In this document: positions 15,684 through 18,634 of the stretch, piece after piece | How positions within the stretch are numbered: position 1 is the stretch's first letter | Layout: the number at the start of each line of letters is the position of its first letter | DNA from: Candidatus Pelagibacterales bacterium | GTDB lineage: Bacteria; Pseudomonadota; Alphaproteobacteria; TMED109 | Assembly: GCA_002732015.1 (NCBI GenBank) | Contig: PCCU01000003.1 | Span: forward strand, 1-18,634 | DNA: 18,634 nucleotides | Reading direction: 5' to 3' | Position numbers and translations under genes: made by a program | The notes under the pieces: model-generated | The model's input: the letters and a program-made list of their open reading frames with translations, nothing else | Databases searched by the model: none | What the model was told of the DNA's origin: nothing

Positions 15684-16574
15684 TTATTTTTTCCAACTTA
15701 TAACTGATTGTACTTGCTCCCCTAAACCTTCAATTCCAAGTTTCATTACATCACCTTTTTTCAAATATCTTGGAGGCTTCATACCCATACCAACACCAGG
15801 AGGGGTGCCAGTAGCAATAATATCACCAGGTTCTAATGTCATAAAATGACTAACATAAGATACAAGCTGCTTTATATTAAAAACCATTGTTTTTGTATTT
15901 CCGTCTTGCATTTTTTTTCCATTTAATTCTAACCAAATAGAAAGGTTTTGAGGCCTATTTACTTCATCTCTAGTAACTAAATAGGGGCCAACAGGACAAA
16001 AAGTATCACAACCTTTTCCTCTGGTCCATTGCCCTGCAGCAGCGTCTAGCTGATATGCTCTTTCAGAAACATCATTAACAATTGTATAGCCAGCAATATA
16101 TTGCATAGCTTTTGTTTCGTTTACACATTTTGCTTTGTCACCTATCACAATTCCTAATTCTACTTCCCAGTCTGAACGTTTGCTTTCTATAACTTTGCCT
16201 GGGCCTTTTCCTTTTAAAAGTAGTCCCTTGGGCAGCATTACACTATCAAAAGGACCTGTTAAAGACGAAGTAGGTTTTAAAAACATTATTGGTTCTTTAG
16301 GCAAAGGTGAACCTACTTCCTTTGCATGATCTACATAATTTAAACCTATACACACTATTTTTCCAATATTAGCAACTGGTACTCCAATTCTTGGTTTGCC
16401 CTTTACTACACTCAATTTCTTCAAATTTACTCTTTGTATTAATTTTAAAGAGTTTGAAGATATTGTTTTTCCATCAATATCTTTCACTTTTGTTGATAGG
16501 TCTCTTAGAATTCCTTCGCTATCAATGATCCCAGGTTTTTCTCTTCCTTCTTTTCCAAATCTAACTAATTTCAT
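15684..16574 (-). CDS. Fumarylacetoacetate hydrolase (FAH) family protein
   Basis: A 296-residue FAH-superfamily enzyme; members cleave or isomerise acylpyruvate-type compounds with a divalent metal. From the ATG at 16574 it begins MKLVRFGKEGREKPGIID, the usual start of the ureidoglycolate-lyase/2,4-diketo-3-deoxy-sugar-acid hydrolase subgroup. Metal ligands fit Glu137, Glu139 (DWEVELG) and Asp168 (VNDVSER); GLNYVDHAKEVG (77-88) and TGTPPGVGMG (255-264) are typical. The ATG at 16574 is preferred over one nine codons upstream because GGAG (16584-16581) lies 6 nt before it. Residues about 118-133 look like an insertion between LPKG and DWEVE compared with the family pattern. It heads the set with a 2-hydroxyacid dehydrogenase and an SDR, which suggests sugar-acid or diketo-acid breakdown; the substrate is not determined. 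Confidence 0.9.
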   Translation of the reverse strand: MKLVRFGKEGREKPGIIDSEGILRDLSTKVKDIDGKTISSNSLKLIQRVNLKKLSVVKGKPRIGVPVANIGKIVCIGLNYVDHAKEVGSPLPKEPIMFLKPTSSLTGPFDSVMLPKGLLLKGKGPGKVIESKRSDWEVELGIVIGDKAKCVNETKAMQYIAGYTIVNDVSERAYQLDAAAGQWTRGKGCDTFCPVGPYLVTRDEVNRPQNLSIWLELNGKKMQDGNTKTMVFNIKQLVSYVSHFMTLEPGDIIATGTPPGVGMGMKPPRYLKKGDVMKLGIEGLGEQVQSVISWKK

Positions 16575-16580
16575 AGAGCA

Positions 16581-16584
16581 CTCC
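16581..16584 (-). promoter_or_regulatory. Shine-Dalgarno deciding the start of the FAH-family gene
   Basis: GGAG on the minus strand lies 6 nt before ATG at 16574 and would fall inside the coding region if the upstream ATG at 16601 were used. Confidence 0.65.
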
Positions 16585-16612
16585 AGTATTTGATAATTCA
16601 CTAAAAACGTTT

Positions 16613-16641
16613 ATATTACTTCATTAATAATAAAATAACAA
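16613..16641 (-). promoter_or_regulatory. Possible sigma-70 promoter of the FAH-led gene cluster
   Basis: On the minus strand TTGTTA (16641-16636) and TAATAT (16618-16613) are separated by exactly 17 bp, each matching four of six consensus bases. Transcription would start near 16606 and leave a leader of about 32 nt before the ATG at 16574, with the GGAG site inside it. It is the best candidate in the 85-bp divergent gap, though A/T-richness lowers its weight. Confidence 0.45.
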
Positions 16642-16659
16642 ATATCTTTAACATTATAG

Positions 16660-17619
16660 ATGCAAATAAAAACAAAAATCCTAAAAAGTAATAAAAGAAA
16701 TATTATAATTGCCTCAGAACTTCTTAAGAAAAATAAGATAGTTGGAATTCCTACTGAAACAGTTTATGGATTAGGAGGAAGAGCAGATAATGATAATACA
16801 ATTAAAAAAATATTTAATATAAAAAATAGACCTTTCAATACTCCACTAATACTACATTATAAAAACTCTGAATGTGCTCTAAATGATATATTTTATGATG
16901 AAAGAGCAAAAGAACTAGCAAAAGAATTTTGGCCTGGCCCACTTACTCTAGTATCAAAAATAAAAAATAAAAATATTAGTAAGTTAGCAACTGCAAATTT
17001 AAATACCGTTGCTGTCAGAGTACCTTCAAATAAGTCCATTAAAGAATTATTGATGCAACTCGACTTTCCTATAGCTGCCCCTAGTGCTAACAGGTATGGA
17101 AAGTTAAGTCCAACTAGTGCTGAAGATGTTTATGATGAACTAAAAAATAAAATTCCTTTAATTCTGGATGGAGGAATTAGTACAGTAGGAGTTGAATCTA
17201 CTATAATAGATCTTTCAAACAAAAAAGTCGTAATTCTCAGACATGGCTGTATTTCTTCTGCTGATATAGAAAAGGTATTAAATTGTAGTATTAAGAAAAT
17301 TAGCGATGTTAAAATTTTAAAATCACCTGGTCTAGCTATAAATCATTATCAACCAGATAAACCAGTTAGAATAAACGCAAAAAAACAAAGAACAAATGAA
17401 GGGTGGTTAGGATTTGGAAAAATACAAAAAGAATTTGTTAAACCATCATTATCATTAAGTAAAAAAAGATGTCTAAAAGAGGCAGCAAAAAATCTTTATA
17501 AAATGCTAAGGCTCTTGGATAGAAATGAAATTATTGGGATTGCAGTTCAAAAAATCCCTAAAAAAGGAATAGGAATTGCTATAAATGAAAGACTTTTTAA
17601 AGCTGCAAAAAAAAAATGA
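16660..17619 (+). CDS. tsaC: L-threonylcarbamoyladenylate synthase (Sua5 type)
   Basis: This enzyme makes threonylcarbamoyl-AMP from Thr, bicarbonate and ATP, the first step of the t6A37 modification of ANN-decoding tRNAs. The 319-residue product has a YrdC domain (about 10-200) with GIPTETVYGLGGRAD (29-43), the KNRPFNTPLILH segment (55-66), FWPGPLTLV (90-98), VAVRVPSN, AAPSANRYGKLSPT (139-152) and VGVESTIIDL. A linker SPGLAINHYQPDKPV (222-236) and a C-terminal Sua5 domain (about 240-319, ending IGIAINERLFKAAKKK) mark the long Sua5 form. There is no Shine-Dalgarno before ATG 16660; a leaderless or short-leader start is possible. Its TGA overlaps the next ATG, at the end of a run of ten A bases. 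Confidence 0.96.
   Translation: MQIKTKILKSNKRNIIIASELLKKNKIVGIPTETVYGLGGRADNDNTIKKIFNIKNRPFNTPLILHYKNSECALNDIFYDERAKELAKEFWPGPLTLVSKIKNKNISKLATANLNTVAVRVPSNKSIKELLMQLDFPIAAPSANRYGKLSPTSAEDVYDELKNKIPLILDGGISTVGVESTIIDLSNKKVVILRHGCISSADIEKVLNCSIKKISDVKILKSPGLAINHYQPDKPVRINAKKQRTNEGWLGFGKIQKEFVKPSLSLSKKRCLKEAAKNLYKMLRLLDRNEIIGIAVQKIPKKGIGIAINERLFKAAKKK
17607..17616 (+). repeat. A10 run at the tsaC/FAD-dehydrogenase junction
   Basis: Ten consecutive A bases encode the last Lys codons of Sua5 and supply the A of the next gene's ATG. A -1 shift on this run would put ribosomes leaving Sua5 directly into the downstream frame, so it is a potential slippery site, or may just aid re-initiation at ATGA. 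Confidence 0.5.
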
Positions 17620-18634
17620 AAGATAAATTAAATATTTTAAAAAATAATTTAAATAGAGAAATTTGGTATGAGAAAAAACATCAAATTGCTCCTTACTTAT
17701 TTGAAGAAAGAGGAAAGTATATAGGAATGTCTAAACTACTCTTAAAACCTAGAAGCACTAAAGAAGTCTCAAATATATTAAGCATATGCAACAAAAATAT
17801 AATATCTATAGTGCCTCAGGGCGGCCGAACAGGCTTGTCTGGAGGCACTATACCAAATCCAGAAAAAAATGAGGTTATTATCTCTATGGAAAGAATGAAT
17901 AAAATTTTGTCCTTGGATAAAGATAATTTTAGTATTACTACTCAATCTGGTTGTAGTCTAATGAGCATTAAAAAACATACTCAAGACAATAATATGTATT
18001 TTCCGCTTAATTTACCTTCAAAGGAAAGCTGTACAATAGGAGGAAATATTGCCACAAATGCTGGTGGCTCTAATGTATTAAAGTATGGTATGACAAGAGA
18101 TTTAGTTTTGGGGTTAGAAATAGTTTTACCTGATGGTAAAATTTTAAATAGTTTAAAGGAAATAAAAAAAGATAACAGAGGATATGATTTAAAACATCTT
18201 TTTATAGGTTCTGAAGGAACATTAGGCATTGTTACATCTGCTACTTTAAAACTTTTTCCTTTACCAAAAAGAACAGGAATGGCAATTGTGGCCATTAAAG
18301 ACATAAATAAAGTTACTGAATTCTTGAAATACATTAACTCTATTCACGTTGAACAACTCAGTTCCTTTGAACTAAATAGTAATATAGGATTAAGTTTTAT
18401 TAAAAAGCATTTTAATAATATTCAAATTCCATTTAATAATAATTATCCTTGGTATGTAATATTTGAACTTTCCTTTTTAAAAGATATTAACATAGATTCT
18501 ATTTTAGATAAGATTTTAGAGAACTCTTTTGAAAAAAATTATATTTTAGATGCTATTAAACCTCAAAATCTTAAGCAAATAAATAATATTTGGAAAACTA
18601 GAGAATGGCTAAGCTTAGCTCAAAAAAAAGATGG
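17616..18634 (+). CDS. FAD-linked D-2-hydroxyacid dehydrogenase (GlcD/D2HGDH-like), 3' end beyond window
   Basis: An FAD-binding type-4 (PCMH-fold) oxidoreductase that oxidises a 2-hydroxyacid; 339 residues are visible of a family usually 450-480 long. FAD-binding motifs are PQGGRTGLSGG (67-77), IGGNIATNAGG (141-151) and GSEGTLGIVT (198-207), with LKYGMTRDLVLGLEIVLPDGKIL (155-177) and KKDNRGYDLKHLFIG (184-198) closely like D-2-hydroxyglutarate dehydrogenase and D-lactate dehydrogenases. The C-terminal substrate domain begins about residue 220 and is cut. The ATG at 17616 overlaps the tsaC stop as ATGA. The substrate could be D-lactate, glycolate or D-2-hydroxyglutarate; the missing C-terminal half is needed to decide. 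A minus-strand ORF at 17981-18334 is an antisense shadow of it. Confidence 0.9.
   Translation, partial: MKDKLNILKNNLNREIWYEKKHQIAPYLFEERGKYIGMSKLLLKPRSTKEVSNILSICNKNIISIVPQGGRTGLSGGTIPNPEKNEVIISMERMNKILSLDKDNFSITTQSGCSLMSIKKHTQDNNMYFPLNLPSKESCTIGGNIATNAGGSNVLKYGMTRDLVLGLEIVLPDGKILNSLKEIKKDNRGYDLKHLFIGSEGTLGIVTSATLKLFPLPKRTGMAIVAIKDINKVTEFLKYINSIHVEQLSSFELNSNIGLSFIKKHFNNIQIPFNNNYPWYVIFELSFLKDINIDSILDKILENSFEKNYILDAIKPQNLKQINNIWKTREWLSLAQKKD

Noticed and set aside
17981..18334. Minus-strand ORF of 117 codons inside the FAD dehydrogenase
   Set aside because: The plus strand carries unmistakable FAD-binding motifs in an open frame across this span, so the minus-strand ORF is a shadow.
1..18634. 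CRISPR array, IS element, phage or defence genes
   Set aside because: No regularly spaced repeats, terminal inverted repeats, transposase or integrase motifs or nuclease-type proteins were seen; nearly all bases are accounted for by core metabolic genes.

Overview
The window is about 18.6 kb of very A/T-rich, densely packed DNA. It is most likely chromosomal sequence from a streamlined, probably marine, alphaproteobacterium. Three things support this. One is a C4-type 5-aminolevulinate synthase. Another is a BamE gene placed divergently to a CBP3-like cytochrome bc1 assembly chaperone, next to rpmF and plsX. The third is the riboflavin block followed by nusB, thiL and hppA. Intergenic gaps are tiny: the longest are 85 and 83 bp, and most junctions range from -14 to +14 nt. 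No IS element, phage gene, CRISPR array, tRNA or rRNA was seen. Order-level placement (SAR11-like, HIMB59-like or SAR116-like) cannot be settled by eye.

Left block, 1-2223. plsX (cut by the window edge), rpmF and the CBP3-like chaperone run on the minus strand. bamE runs divergently on the plus strand from a 30-bp gap holding an ATTATAAT palindrome. bamE and hppA converge, and their TAA stops share the same TTAA.

Central block, 2220-16574, minus strand. Fourteen consecutive co-directional genes read in transcription order: FAH-family hydrolase, D-2-hydroxyacid dehydrogenase, SDR oxidoreductase, hemA, an AGCS-type Na+:alanine/glycine symporter, a single rpiB-glyA fusion ORF, nrdR, ribD, ribE, ribBA, ribH, nusB, thiL and hppA. 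Several junctions overlap (ATGA or longer), so translational coupling is likely. Functionally this holds a possible three-enzyme keto/hydroxy-acid catabolic set, a glycine-linked trio (ALA synthase, Gly/Ala importer, serine hydroxymethyltransferase), the ribonucleotide reductase repressor, four riboflavin genes, a transcription antitermination factor, thiamine phosphate kinase and a proton-pumping pyrophosphatase.

Right block, 16660-18634, plus strand. A Sua5/TsaC tRNA-modification enzyme overlaps by ATGA with an FAD-linked 2-hydroxyacid dehydrogenase that runs off the window.

Most of this is ordinary core metabolism. The features that stand out are the RpiB-GlyA fusion with a ribosome-binding-like site left in its junction, the degenerate GTP cyclohydrolase II half of RibBA, the altered substrate loop of RibD, the hemA/AGCS/glyA glycine linkage, and the compaction around the CBP3-rpmF-plsX and bamE-hppA junctions. 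I found no convincing sign of an undescribed defence or mobile system.
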